64,000 bases of DNA from Metopolophium dirhodum (Eukaryota; Arthropoda; Insecta; Hemiptera; Aphididae), in NCBI RefSeq assembly GCF_019925205.1, contig NC_083560.1, positions 146,960,526 through 147,024,525 of the forward strand. Direction: 5' to 3'. The translations under genes were made by a program, and so were the position numbers. Under the pieces are notes generated by a model. The model saw nothing but the letters and a program-made list of their open reading frames with translations. It was not told where the DNA came from and did no database searches. Within the stretch, counting starts at the first letter, position 1. The number at the start of each line of letters is the position of its first letter. Below are positions 12,101 through 25,722 of the stretch, piece after piece.

Positions 12101-13987
12101 TTCTAAATTCTAGTTTTTTCTTCTACTAATCCATCTATAGGTGACTAATGTATTAGCAATTGACTTAAGTATTATTCAACAACAAATTATGTTATTTATT
12201 AATTTGAAAAGATGTACCCTATCAATGAACAATGTTAATATAAAGGTAATAATTGAGTTCTAAATTCTAGTTTTACCCCAACGCTAAAAAATGTTCATAT
12301 AAGCGTAATTATTTGGTTTTATACTCTAGTTTTCTGAAAAACTTGTTTCATTATAGTTGATAAGTGTATTTGCAATTGACTAAAATTGTATTCATCATTA
12401 AATTATGTTTTTTATTAATTTGAAAAGATGTACCCCAACGCTAAGAAATTTTCATATAAGGGTAATAATTGGGTTTAAACTATAGTTTTCTGAAAACCTA
12501 GTTTATTTACAGTGGATAAGTGTATTTGCAATTGACTAAAATTTAATTCATCTACAAATATTGTTTTTTATTAATTTGAAAAGATTTACCCCATCAATGA
12601 ACAATGTCATTATAAACGTAATAATTGAGTTCTAAATTATAGTTTTGCCTTCTACTCATCTACCTATAGCTTTCTAATGTATTTACAATTGACTAAAGTT
12701 TTATTCATCAATAAATTATGTTTTTTATTAATTTGAAAAGATGTACCCCAACGCTAAAAAATGTTCATATAAGCGTCATTATTGGGTTTTAAACTCTAGT
12801 TTTCTGAAAACCTAGTTTATTTATAGTGGATAAGTGTATTTGCAATTGACTAAAATTGTATTCATCAATAAATTATGTTTTTTATTAATTTGAAAAGATG
12901 TACCCTATCAATGAACAATGTTAATATAAAGGTAATAATTGAGTTCTAAATTCTAGTTTTACCCCAACGCTAAAAAATGTTCATATAAGCGTAATTATTT
13001 GGTTTTATACTCTAGTTTTCTGAAAACCTAGTTTCATTATAGTTGATAAGTGTATTTGCAATTGACTAAAATTGTATTCATCAACAAATTATGTTTTTTA
13101 TTAATTTGAAAAGATGTACCCTATCAATGAACAATGTTAATATAAAGGTAATAATTGAGTTCTAAATTCTAGTTTTACCCCAACGCTAAAAAATGTTCAT
13201 ATAAGCGTAATTATTTAGTTTTATACTCTAGTTTTCTGAAAACCTAGTTTCATTATAGTTGATAAGTGTATTTGCAATTGACTAAAATTGTATTCATCAA
13301 CAAATTATGTTTTTTATTAATTTGAAAAGATGTACCCCAACGCGTAGAAATTTTCATATAAGGGTAATTATTGGGTTTAAACTATAGTTTTCTGAAAACC
13401 TAGTTTATTTACAGTGTATAAGTGTATTTGCAATTGACTAAAATTTAATTTATCTACAAATTTTGTTTTGTATTAATTTGAAAAGATTTACCCTATCAAT
13501 GAACAATGTCATTATAAACGTAATAATTGAGTTCTAAATTATAGTTTTGCCTTCTACTCATCTACCTATAGCTGACTAATGTATTTACAATTGACTAAAG
13601 TTTTATTCATCAACAAATTATGTTTTTAATTAATTTGAAAAGATGTACCCCAACGCAAAAAAATTTTCATATAAGCGTAATTATTGGGTTTGAAACTCTA
13701 GATTTCTGAAAACCTAGTTTCTTTGTAGTTGATAAGTGTATATTCAATTGACTAAAATTTTATTCATCAACAAATTATGTTTTTTATTAATTTGAAAAGA
13801 TGTACCCCAACGCTAAGAAATTTTTATATAAGCGTAATTATTGGGTTTTAAACCCTAGTTTTCTGAAAACCTAGTTTATATATAGTGGATAAGTGTATTT
13901 GCAATTGACTAAAATTTTATTCGTCAACAAATTATGTTTTTTATTAATTTGAAAAGATGTACCCTATCAATGAACAATGTTAATATA
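9109..13987 (+). repeat. A/B satellite between inserts 1 and 2
   Basis: Satellite with no gene. It starts mid-monomer with a diverged unit (attatctttttattaatttt, tataaatgaacaatgttta). Near 10290-10400 it contains the A variant with gtttttttttaatttgaaatg, acaataaaacatg and tttgcgcaatt. Truncated-B/A composites occur around 9210, 10680, 11525, 11900, 12270 and 12960. The ataagggtaatt A variant appears near 10190 and 12460. Confidence 0.95.
11341..12084 (+). repeat. 372-bp tandem duplication (two copies)
   Basis: The sequence from aaacgtaattattgtg at 11341 restarts at 11713, 372 bp later. It comprises one B monomer (157) and one truncated-B/A composite (215, one T short). Both copies share the private variants aaactttagtttcc and gaaaatctag. 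The corresponding stretch of the next large unit (about 16859-17230) has a single copy. Confidence 0.9.
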
Positions 13988-14626
13988 TTATAATAAATTA
14001 TAAATTATAATAAATAAACAAATAAATTATGAAAATGTCTGATTATTGTTGAAATATCATTTGCATTTGCAACAACATCAATTATTTCCAAATTAGCATT
14101 GCGATATGCTTGAACGTTTAACGAAAAATATCCTTTGCGGTTCCGGAAACGCTCAGCGGATTCTCCACCTGCAATTCAGAAAGAAAGACCACTAATGTAA
14201 AATGTAACTATAATTGTAAAAATAAAAATAAATTAATTACATTTATATTGTTAGAAAATTGTGTCTACGGGTGTAATAACTTGTACCTAGTAATAAGAAA
14301 AACAGGTTTGAGTATTAATTATTTTTGTAAATACCTGGTGATTGCCACAACTTCACATGGGTACAGTCAATAGCACCGATGACTCTTGGGAACTTGGCTC
14401 TTCTGTAAAAATTTAACTGGTTCCGTCTTATTTCCTCTGGTGTTCCAGGAAATTTAATATATTGACTACGCAAGGACGCAATAGTACAACTAACTTTATG
14501 CACTATCCGATTTACTGTTGAAGAACTAAAGCCACACAGATCTCCTGCAGTGGTTTGAAAGCATCCAGTGGCATAAAATCGTAGAGTGCATAATAACTGG
14601 TTAATCGGGCATATACAGTTATTTCT
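13988..14626 (-). mobile_element. Harbinger-derived 639-bp insert, copy 2
   Basis: Same breakpoints, length and variant set as copy 1 (a at 14056, c at 14177, a at 14292, g at 14310), 5518 bp further on. Both flanks also match copy 1 (ttattcgtcaac on the left, attatctttttattaatttt on the right). Copies 1 and 2 were therefore duplicated together with several kb of satellite. Confidence 0.85.
14005..14626 (-). pseudogene. Harbinger transposase fragment, copy 2
   Basis: Exon 1 14335-14626, intron 14169-14334, exon 2 14005-14168 ending in TAA. No change from copy 1 was noticed in either exon. The 62-codon stretch at 14315-14503 begins at a GTG, not an ATG, so it is only part of the longer open frame. 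Confidence 0.85.
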
Positions 14627-17600
14627 CTAAAATTTTATTCATCAACAAATTATCTTTTTATTAATTTTAAAAGATGTACCCTATAAATGAACAATGTTTA
14701 TATAAAGGTCATAATTGAGTTCTAAAATCTAGTTTTACCCCAACGCTAAGAAATTTTCAAAAAAGCGTAACTATTGGGTTTTAAACTCTAGTTTTCTGAA
14801 AACCTAGTTTATTTATAGTGGATAAGTGTATTCGCAATTGACTAAAATTGTATTCATCAACAAATTATGTTTTTTATTAATTTGAAAAGATGTACCCCAA
14901 CGCTAAGAAATTTCACATAAGCGTAATTATTGGGTTTTAAACTCTAGTTTTCTGAAAACCTAGTTTATTTATAGTGGATAAGTGTATTTGCAATTGACTA
15001 AAATTTTATTCATCAACAAATTATGTTTTTTATTAATTTGAAAAGATGTTCCCCAACGCTAAGAAATTTTCATATAAGCGTAATTATTGGGTTTTAAACT
15101 CTAGTTTCCTGAAAACCTAGTTTCAGTATAGTTGATAAGTGTATTTGCAATTGATTAAAATTGTATTCATCAACAAATTATGTTTTTTATTAATTTGAAA
15201 AGATGTACCCTATCAATGAACAATGTTAATATAAAGGTAATAATTGAGTTCTAAATTCTAGTTTTTTCTTCTACTAATCCATCTATAGGTGACTAATGTA
15301 TTTGCAATTGACTTAAGTCTTATTCAACAACAAATTATGTTATTTATTAATTTGAAAAGATGTACCCTATCAATGAACAATGTTAATATAAACGTAATTA
15401 TTGAGTTCTAAATTCTAGTTATTTCTTCTACTAATCTATCTATAGGTGACTAATGTATTAGCTATTGACTTAAGTCTTATTCATCAACAAATTATGTTTT
15501 TTATTAATTTGAAAAGATGTACCCCAACGCTAAAAAATGTTCATATAAGCGTAATTATTTGGTTTTATACTCTAGTTTTCTGTAAACCTAGTTTCATTAT
15601 AGTTGATAAGTGTATTTGCAATTGACTAAAATTGTATTCATCAACAAATTATGTTTTTTATTAATTTGAAAAGATGTACCCCAACGCTAAGAAATTTTCA
15701 TATAAGGGTAATTATTGGGTTTAAACTATAGTTTTCTGAAAACCTAGTTTATTTACAGTGGATAAGTGTATTTGCAATTGACTAAAATTGTATTCATCAA
15801 CAAATTATGTTTTTTTTTAATTTGAAATGTTTACCCCAACAATAAAACATGTTCATATTTGCGCAATTATTTGGTTTTAAACTCTAGTTTTCTGATAACC
15901 TAGTTTATTTATAGTGAATAAAAATATTTGCAATTGACTAAATTTTTATTCATCAACAAATTATGTTTTTTATTAATTTGAAAAGATGTACCCCAACACT
16001 AAAAAATGTTCATATAAGCGTAATAATTGGGTTTTAAACTCTAGTTTTCTGAAAACCTAGTTTATTTATAGTGGATAAGTGTATTTGCAATTGACTCAAA
16101 TTTAATTTATCAACAAATTATGTTTTTAATATTTTGAAAAGATGTACCCTATCAATGAATAATGTCAATATAAACGTAATTATTGAGTTCTAAATTCTAG
16201 TTTTACCCCAACGCTAAAAAATGTTCATATAAGCGTAATTATTTGGTTTTATACTCTAGTTTTCTGAAAACCTAGTTTCATTAAGGTTGATAAGTGTATT
16301 TGCAATTGACTAAAGTTTTATTCATCAACAAATTATGTTTTTTATTAATTTGAAAAGATGTACCCCAACGCTAAAAAATGTTCATATAAGCGTAATTATT
16401 GTGTTTTAAACTCTAGTTTTCTGAAAACCTAGTTTATTTAAAGTGGATAAGTGTATTTGCAATTGACTAAAATTTAATTCATCAACAAATTATGTTTTTT
16501 ATTAATTTGAAAAGATTTACCCTATCAATGAACAATGTTAATATAAACGTAATTATTGTGTTCTAAATTCTAGTTATTCCTTCTACTAATCTATTTATAG
16601 GTGACCAATGTACTTACAATTGACTAAAGTTTTATTCATCAACAAATTATGTTTTTAATTAATTTGAAAAGATGTACCCCAACGCAAAAAAATTTTCATA
16701 TAAGCGTAATTATTGGGTTTGAAACTCTAGATTTCTGAAAACCTAGTTTCTTTGTAGTGGATAAGTGTATTTGCAATTGACTAAAATTTAATTCATCAAC
16801 AAATTATGTTTTTTATTAATTTGAAAAGATTTACCCTATCAATGAACAATGTTAATATAAACGTAATTATTGTGTTCTAAATTCTAGTTATTCCTTCTAC
16901 TAATCTATTTATAGGTGACCAATGTATTTACAATTGACTAAAGTTTTATTCATCAACAAATTATGTTATTTATTAATTTGAAAAGATGTACCCTATCAAT
17001 GAACAATGTTAATATAAAGGTAATAATTGAGTTCTAAATTCTAGTTTTACCCCAACGCTAAGAAATTTTCATATAAGCGTAATTATTGGGTTTTAAACTT
17101 TAGTTTCCTGAAAATCTAGTTTATTTATAGTGGATAAGTGTATTTGCAATTGACTAAAATTTTATTCATCAACAAATTATGTTTTTATTAATTTGAAAAG
17201 ATGTACCCTACCAATGAACAATGTTAATATAAAGGTAATAATTGAGTTCTAAATTCTAGTTTTTTCTTCTACTAATCCATCTATAGGTGACTAATGTATT
17301 AGCAATTGACTTAAGTCTTATTCAACAACAAATTATGTTATTTATTAATTTGAAAAGATGTACCCTATCAATGAACAATGTTAATATAAAGGTAATAATT
17401 GAGTTCTAAATTCTAGTTTTACCCCAACGCTAAAAAATGTTCATATAAGCGTAATTATTTGGTTTTATACTCTAGTTTTCTGAAAAACTTGTTTCATTAT
17501 AGTTGATAAGTGTATTTGCAATTGACTAAAATTGTATTCATCAACAAATTATGTTTTTTATTAATTTGAAAAGATGTACCCCAACGCTAAGAAATTTTCA

Positions 17601-19133
17601 TATAAGGGTAATAATTGGGTTTAAACTATAGTTTTCTGAAAACCTAGTTTATTTACAGTGGATAAGTGTATTTGCAATTGACTAAAATTTAATTCATCTA
17701 CAAATATTGTTTTTTATTAATTTGAAAAGATTTACCCCATCAATGAACAATGTCATTATAAACGTAATAATTGAGTTCTAAATTATAGTTTTGCCTTCTA
17801 CTCATCTACCTATAGCTTTCTAATGTATTTACAATTGACTAAAGTTTTATTCATCAATAAATTATGTTTTTTATTAATTTGAAAAGATGTACCCCAACGC
17901 TAAAAAATGTTCATATAAGCGTCATTATTGGGTTTTAAACTCTAGTTTTCTGAAAACCTAGTTTATTTATAGTGGATAAGTGTATTTGCAATTGACTAAA
18001 ATTGTATTCATCAATAAATTATGTTTTTTATTAATTTGAAAAGATGTACCCTATCAATGAACAATGTTAATATAAAGGTAATAATTGAGTTCTAAATTCT
18101 AGTTTTACCCCAACGCTAAAAAATGTTCATATAAGCGTAATTATTTGGTTTTATACTCTAGTTTTCTGAAAACCTAGTTTCATTATAGTTGATAAGTGTA
18201 TTTGCAATTGACTAAAATTGTATTCATCAACAAATTATGTTTTTTATTAATTTGAAAAGATGTACCCTATCAATGAACAATGTTAATATAAAGGTAATAA
18301 TTGAGTTCTAAATTCTAGTTTTACCCCAACGCTAAAAAATGTTCATATAAGCGTAATTATTTAGTTTTATACTCTAGTTTTCTGAAAACCTAGTTTCATT
18401 ATAGTTGATAAGTGTATTTGCAATTGACTAAAATTGTATTCATCAACAAATTATGTTTTTTATTAATTTGAAAAGATGTACCCCAACGCGTAGAAATTTT
18501 CATATAAGGGTAATTATTGGGTTTAAACTATAGTTTTCTGAAAACCTAGTTTATTTACAGTGTATAAGTGTATTTGCAATTGACTAAAATTTAATTTATC
18601 TACAAATTTTGTTTTGTATTAATTTGAAAAGATTTACCCTATCAATGAACAATGTCATTATAAACGTAATAATTGAGTTCTAAATTATAGTTTTGCCTTC
18701 TACTCATCTACCTATAGCTGACTAATGTATTTACAATTGACTAAAGTTTTATTCATCAACAAATTATGTTTTTAATTAATTTGAAAAGATGTACCCCAAC
18801 GCAAAAAAATTTTCATATAAGCGTAATTATTGGGTTTGAAACTCTAGATTTCTGAAAACCTAGTTTCTTTGTAGTTGATAAGTGTATATTCAATTGACTA
18901 AAATTTTATTCATCAACAAATTATGTTTTTTATTAATTTGAAAAGATGTACCCCAACGCTAAGAAATTTTCATATAAGCGTAATTATTGGGTTTTAAACC
19001 CTAGTTTTCTGAAAACCTAGTTTATATATAGTGGATAAGTGTATTTGCAATTGACTAAAATTTTATTCGTCAACAAATTATGTTTTTTATTAATTTGAAA
19101 AGATGTACCCTATCAATGAACAATGTTAATATA
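14627..19133 (+). repeat. A/B satellite between inserts 2 and 3
   Basis: Gene-free satellite that repeats the order of variant units of 9109-13987, minus one 372-bp duplication. Nothing else stands out. Differences from the previous unit are scattered single bases, for example gaaattttcatataag at 18963 where copies 1 and 2 have gaaatttttatataag. Confidence 0.95.
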
Positions 19134-19772
19134 TTATAATAAATTATAAATTATAATAAATAAACAAATAAATTATGAAAATGTCTGATTATTGTTGAAA
19201 TATCATTTGCATTTGCAACAACATCAATTATTTCCAAATTAGCATTGCGATATGCTTGAACGTTTAACGAAAAATATCCTTTGCGGTTCCGGAAACGCTC
19301 AGCGGATTCTCCACCTGCAATTCAGAAAGAAAGACCACTAATGTAAAATGTAACTATAATTGTAAAAATAAAAATAAATTAATTACATTTATATTGTTAG
19401 AAAATTGTGTCTACGGGTGTAATAACTTGTACCTAGTAATAAGAAAAACAGGTTTGAGTATTAATTATTTTTGTAAATACCTGGTGATTGCCACAACTTC
19501 ACATGGGTACAGTCAATAGCACCGATGACTCTTGGGAACTTGGCTCTTCTGTAAAAATTTAACTGGTTCCGTCTTATTTCCTCTGGTGTTCCAGGAAATT
19601 TAATATATTGACTACGCAAGGACGCAATAGTACAACTAACTTTATGCACTATCCGATTTACTGTTGAAGAACTAAAGCCACACAGATCTCCTGCAGTGGT
19701 TTGAAAGCATCCAGTGGCATAAAATCGTAGAGTGCATAATAACTGGTTAATCGGGCATATACAGTTATTTCT
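19134..19772 (-). mobile_element. Harbinger-derived 639-bp insert, copy 3
   Basis: It carries the copy 1/2 variant set (a at 19202, c at 19323, a at 19438, g at 19456) and the copy 1/2 left flank (ttattcgtcaac at 19065). The right flank differs: attatgtttttattaatttg followed by an undiverged B start, accctatcaatg. The insert edge is where the similarity of this unit to its neighbour ends, suggesting an exchange at or close to 19772-19800. Confidence 0.85.
19151..19772 (-). pseudogene. Harbinger transposase fragment, copy 3
   Basis: Exon 1 19481-19772, intron 19315-19480, exon 2 19151-19314. The reading frame is unchanged and the GAIDCTH Asp is retained. The copy lies at the left edge of a 20.6-kb stretch without further inserts. 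Confidence 0.85.
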
Positions 19773-20889
19773 CTAAAATTTTATTCATCAACAAATTATG
19801 TTTTTATTAATTTGAAAAGATGTACCCTATCAATGAACAATGTTAATATAAACGTAATTATTGTGTTCTAAATTCTAGTTATTCCTTCTACTAATCTATT
19901 TATAGGTGACCAATGTATTTACAATTGACTAGAGTTTTATTCATCAACAAATTATGTTTTTTATTAATTTGAAAAGATTTACCCCAACGCTAAGAAATTT
20001 TCACATAAGCGTAATTATTGGGTTTTAAACTCTAGTTTTCTGAAAACCTAGTTTATTTATAGTGGATAAGTGTATTTGCAATTGACTAAAATTTTATTCA
20101 TCAACAAATTATGTTTTTATTAATTTAAAAAGATGTACCCTACCAATGAACAATGTTAATATAAAGGTAATAATTGAGTTCTAAATTCTAGTTTTTTCTT
20201 CTACTAATCCATCTATAGGTGACTAATGTATTTGCAATTGATTTAAGTCTTATTCAACAACAAATTATGTTATTTATTAATTTGAAAAGATGTACCCTAT
20301 CAATGAACAATGTTAATATAAACGTAATTATTGTGTTCTAAATTCTAGTTATTCCTTCTACTAATCTATTTATAGGTGACCAATGTATTTACAATTGACT
20401 AGAGTTTTATTCATCAACAAATTATGTTTTTTATTAATTTGAAAAGATTTACCCTTTCAATGAACAATGTTAATATAAACGTAATTATTGTGTTCTAAAT
20501 TCTAGTTATTCCTTCTACTAATCTATTTATAGGTGACCAATGTATTTACAATTGACTAAAGTTTTATTCATCAACAAATTATATTATTTATTAATTTGAA
20601 AAGATGTACCCTATCAATGAACAATGTTAATATAAAGGTAATAATTGAGTTCTAAATTCTAGTTTTACCCCAACGCTAAAAAATGTTCATATAAGCGTAA
20701 TTATTTGGTTTTATACTCTAGTTTTCTGAAAAACTAGTTTCATTTTAGTTGATAAGTGTATTTGCAATTGACTAAAATTGTATTCATCAACAAATTATGT
20801 TTTTTATTAATTTGAAAAGATGTACCCCAACGCAAAGAAATTTTCATATAAGGGTAATAATTGGGTTTAAACTATAGTTTTCTGAAAAC

Positions 20890-23800
20890 CTAGTTTATTT
20901 ACAGTGGATAAGTGTATTTGCAATTGACTAAAATTTAATTCATCAACAAATTATGTTTATTATTAATTTGAAAAGATTTACCCTATCAATGAACAATGTT
21001 AATATAAACGTAATTATTGTGTTCTAAATTCTAGTTATTCCTTCTACTAATCTATTTATAGGTGACCAATGTATTTACAATTGACTAAAGTTTTATTCAT
21101 CAACAAATTATGTTTTTAATTAATTTGAAAAGATGTACCCCAACGCAAAAAAATTTTCATATAAGCGTAATTATTGGGTTTGAAACTCTAGATTTCTGAA
21201 AACCTAGTTTCTTTGTAGTGGATAAGTGTATTTGCAATTGACTAAAATTTAATTCATCTACAAATTTTGTTTTTTATTAATTTGAAAAGATTTACCCTAT
21301 CAATGAACAATGTTAATATAAACGTAATTATTGTGTTCTAAATTCTAGTTATTCCTTCTACTAATCTATTTATAGGTGACCAATGTATTTACAATTGACT
21401 AAAGTTTTATTCATCAACAAATTATGTTTTTTATTAATTTGAAAAGATGTACCCCAACGCTAAAAAATGTTCATATAAGCGTAATTATTGTGATTTAAAC
21501 TCTAGTTTTCTGAAAACCTAGTTTATTTATAGTGGATAAGTGCATTTGCAATTGACTAAAATTTAATTCATCAACAAATTATGTTTTTTATTAATTTGAA
21601 AAGATTTACCCTATCAATGAACAATGTTAATATAAACGTAATTATTGTGTTCTAAATTCTAGTTATTCCTTCTACTAATCTTTTTATAGGTGACCAATGT
21701 ATTTACAATTGACTAAAGTTTTATTCATCAACAAATTATGTTTTTTATTAATTTGAAAAGATGTACCCCAACGCAAAAAAATTTTCATATAAGCGTAATT
21801 ATTGGGTTTGAAACTCTAGATTTCTGAAAACCTAGTTTCTTTGTAGTTGATAAGTGTATTTTCAATTGACTAAAATTTTATTCATCAACAAATTATGTTT
21901 TTTATTAATTTGAAAAGATGTACCCCAACGCTAAGAAATTTTTATATAAGCGTAATTATTGGGTTGTAAACCCTAGTTTTCTGAAAACCTAGTTTATTTA
22001 TAATGGATAAGTGTATTTGCAATTGACTAAAATTTAATTCATCTACAAATTTTGTTTTTTATTAATTTGAAAAGATTTACCCTATCAATGAACAATGTCA
22101 TTATAAACGTTATAATTGAGTTCTAAATTATAGTTTTGCCTTCTACTCATCTACCTATAGCTGACTATTGTATTTACAATTGACTAAAGTTTTATTCATC
22201 AACAAATTATGTTTTTTTTTAATTTGTAATGTTTACCCCAACACTAAAAAATGTTCATATTTGCGCAATTATTTGGTTTTAAACTCTAGTTTTCTGATAA
22301 CCTAGTTTATTTATAGTGAATAAAAATATTTGCAATTGACTAAAGTTTTATTCATCAACAAATAATGTTTTTTATTAATTTGAAAAGATGTACCCCAACG
22401 CTAAAAAATGTTCATATAAGCGTAATTATTGGGTTTTAAACTCTAGATTTCTGAAAACCTAGTTTCTTTGTAGTGGATAAGTGTATTTGCAATTGACTAA
22501 AATTTAATTCATCTACAAATTTTGTTTTTTATTAATTTGAAAAGATTTACCCTATCAATGAACAATGTTAATATAAACGTAATTATTGTGTTCTAAATTC
22601 TAGTTATTCCTTCTACTAATCTATTTATAGGTGACCAATGTATTTACAATTGACTAAAGTTTTATTCATCAACAAATTATGTTTTTTATTAATTTGAAAA
22701 GATGTACCCCAACGCTAAAAAATGTTCATATAAGCGTAATTATTGTGATTTAAACTCTAGTTTTCTGAAAACCTAGTTTATTTATAGTGGATAAGTGTAT
22801 TTGCAATTGACTAAAATTTAATTCATCAACAAATTATTTTTTTATTAATTTGAAAAGATTTACCCTATCAATGAACAATGTTAATATAAACGTAATTATT
22901 GTGTTCTAAATTCTAGTTATTCCTTCTACTAATCTTTTTATAGGTGACCAATGTATTTACAATTGACTAAAGTTTTATTCATCAACAAATTATGTTTTTT
23001 ATTAATTTGAAAAGATGTACCCCAACGCAAAAAAATTTTCATATAAGCGTAATTATTGGGTTTGAAACTCTAGATTTCTGAAAACCTAGTTTCTTTGTAG
23101 TTGATAAGTGTATTTTCAATTGACTAAAATTTTATTCATCAACAAATTATGTTTTTTATTAATTTGAAAAGATGTACCCCAACGCTAAGAAATTTTTATA
23201 TAAGCGTAATTATTGGGTTGTAAACCCTAGTTTTCTGAAAACCTAGTTTATTTATAGTGGATAAGTGTATTTGCAATTGACTAAAATTTAATTCATCTAC
23301 AAATTTTGTTTTTTATTAATTTGAAAAGATTTACCCTATCAATGAACAATGTCATTATAAACGTTATAATTGAGTTCTAAATTATAGTTTTGCCTTCTAC
23401 TCATCTACCTATAGCTGACTATTGTATTTACAATTGACTAAAGTTTTATTCATCAACAAATTATGTTTTTTTTTAATTTGTAATGTTCACCCCAACACTA
23501 AAAAATGTTCATATTTGCGCAATTATTTGGTTTTAAACTCTAGTTTTCTGATAACCTAGTTTATTTATAGTGAATAAAAATATTTGCAATTGACTAAAGT
23601 TTTATTCATCAACAAATAATGTTTTTTATTAATTTGAAAAGATGTACCCCAACGCTAAAAAATGTTCATATAAGCGTAATTATTGGGTTTTAAACTCTAG
23701 TTTTCTGAAAACCTAGTTTATTTATAGTGGATAAGTGTATTTGCAATTGACTAAAATTTAATTCATCAACAAATTATGTTTTTTATTAATTTGAAATGCT

Positions 23801-25722
23801 GTACCCCAACGCTATAAAATGTTCATATAAGCGTAATTATTGGGTTGTATACTCTAGTTTTCTGAAAACCTAGTTTATTTATAGTGGATAAGTGTATTTG
23901 AAATTGAATAAAATTTAATTTATCAACAAATTAAATTTTTCTTAATTTGAAAAGATGTACCCAATCAATGAACAATGTTAATATATACGTAATTATTGAG
24001 TTCTAAATTCTAGTTATTTCTTCTACTAATCTATCTATAGGTGACTAATGTATTAGCAGTTGACTTAAGTCTTATTCATCAACGAATTATGTTTTTTATT
24101 AATATGAAAAGATGTACCCTATCAATGAACAATGTTAATATAAAGGTAATAATTGAGTTCTAAATTTTAGTTTTAAGTGTATTTGCAATTGACTAAAATT
24201 TAATTCATCTACAAATTTTGTTTTTTATTAATTTGAAAAGATTTACCCTATCAATGAACAATGTCATTATAAACGTAATAATTGTGTTCTAAATTCTAGT
24301 TATTCCTTCTACTAATCTATTTATAGGTGACCAATGTATTTACAATTGACTAGAGTTTTATTCATCAACAAATTATGTTTTTTATTAATTTGAAAAGATG
24401 TACCCCAACGCAAAAAAATGTTCATATAAGCGTAATTATTGGGTTTTAAACTCTAGTTTCCTGAAAACCTAGTGTAGTTATAGTGGATAAGTGTATTTGC
24501 AATTGACTAAAATTTTATTCATCAACAAATTATATTTCTATTAATTTGAAAAGATGTACCCTACCAATGAACAATGTTAATATAAAGGTAATAATTGAGT
24601 TCTAAATTCTAGTTTTTTCTTCTACTAATCCATCTATAGGTGACTAATGTATTAGCAATTGACTTAAGTCTTATTCAACAACAAATTATGTTATTTATTA
24701 ATTTGAAAAGATGTACCCCAACGCTAAAAAATGTTCATATAAACGTAATTATTGGGTTTTAAACTCTAGTTTTCTGAAAACCTAGTTTCATTATAGTTGA
24801 TAAGTGTATTTGCAATTCACTAAAATTGTATTCATCAACAAATTATGTTTTTTATTAATTTGAAAAGATTTACCCTATCAATGAACAATGTTAATATAAA
24901 CGTAATTATTGTGTTCTAAATTCTAGTTATTCCTTCTACTAATCTTTTTATAGGTGACCAATGTATTTACAATTGACTAAAGTTTTATTCATCAACAAAT
25001 TATGTTTTTTATTAATTTGAAAAGATGTACCCCAACGCAAAAAAATTTTCATATAAGCGTAATTATTGGGTTTGAAACTCTAGATTTCTGAAAACCTAGT
25101 TTCTTTGTAGTTGATAAGTGTATTTTCAATTGACTAAAATTTTATTCATCAACAAATTATGTTTTTTATTAATTTGAAAAGATGTACCCCAACGCTAAGA
25201 AATTTTTATATAAGCGTAATTATTGGGTTGTAAACCCTAGTTTTCTGAAAACCTAGTTTATTTATAGTGGATAAGTGTATTTGCAATTGACTAAAATTTA
25301 ATTCATCTACAAATTTTGTTTTTTATTAATTTGAAAAGATTTACCCTATCAATGAACAATGTCATTATAAACGTTATAATTGAGTTCTAAATTATAGTTT
25401 TGCCTTCTACTCATCTACCTATAGCTGACTATTGTATTTACAATTGACTAAAGTTTTATTCATCAACAAATTATGTTTTTTTTTAATTTGTAATGTTTAC
25501 CCCAACACTAAAAAATGTTCATATTTGCGCAATTATTTGGTTTTAAACTCTAGTTTTCTGATAACCTAGTTTATTTATAGTGAATAAAAATATTTGCAAT
25601 TGACTAAAGTTTTATTCATCAACAAATAATGTTTTTTATTAATTTGAAAAGATGTACCCCAACGCTAAAAAATGTTCATATAAGCGTAATTATTGGGTTT
25701 TAAACTCTAGTTTTCTGAAAAC
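20890..25722 (+). repeat. 4833-bp higher-order unit, first copy
   Basis: The private variant gtttattatt occurs at 20955 and again at 25788, 4833 bp apart. The aatttgtaatg landmarks at 22221, 23475 and 25485 recur at 27054, 28309 and 30319 (offsets 4833-4834). Differences seen by eye are few: attatttttttattaa at 22830 against attatgttttttattaa, and aaaaaaatgttcat near 24415 against aaaaaaattttcat. The left edge is approximate, within an A monomer that contains tttacagtgg. Confidence 0.8.
24114..24242 (+). repeat. 129-bp deletion composite (B joined to mid-A)
   Basis: A B monomer is cut after ttctaaattttagtttt and continues with aagtgtatttgcaattg from the middle of a monomer, giving a 129-bp unit between successive gatgtaccc/gatttaccc starts. 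Identical joints occur at 28948-29076, 30958-31086 and 36653-36781. The last reads aaattctag instead of aaattttag. One deletion event followed by co-amplification explains all four. Confidence 0.85.

Larger units (their letters stand above)
7320..12837 (+). repeat. 5518-bp higher-order unit containing insert 1
   Basis: Sequence on both sides of insert 1 repeats around insert 2 at an offset of exactly 5518. Similarity begins near 7320: the preceding A monomer has tttcagtatagttg at 7288, against tttatttatagtgg in the next unit. This unit carries a 372-bp internal tandem duplication (11341-11712 and 11713-12084) that the next unit lacks. Edges are approximate because every boundary falls in shared satellite sequence. 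Confidence 0.8.
12838..17983 (+). repeat. 5146-bp higher-order unit containing insert 2
   Basis: Insert 2 to insert 3 is 5146 bp. The preceding spacing is 5518, and the difference is exactly the 372-bp duplication of the first unit. Otherwise the two units share the same order of variants, for example gtttttttttaatttgaaatg near 15810 (10290 in the first unit), caataaaacatg, and cattaaggttg near 16280. Few substitutions are visible between them, for example catcattaaatt at 12396 against catcaacaaatt. Confidence 0.8.
17984..19790 (+). repeat. Partial third copy of the 5.1-5.5-kb unit, with insert 3
   Basis: It matches the start of the preceding unit (attgtattcatcaataaa at 12855 and 18001, offset 5146) through insert 3. 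Similarity stops just past the insert. The right flank here reads attatgtttttattaatttg followed by an intact accctatcaatg, whereas copies 1 and 2 have attatctttttattaatttt and accctataaatg. The unit is truncated or recombined at the insert. Confidence 0.7.
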
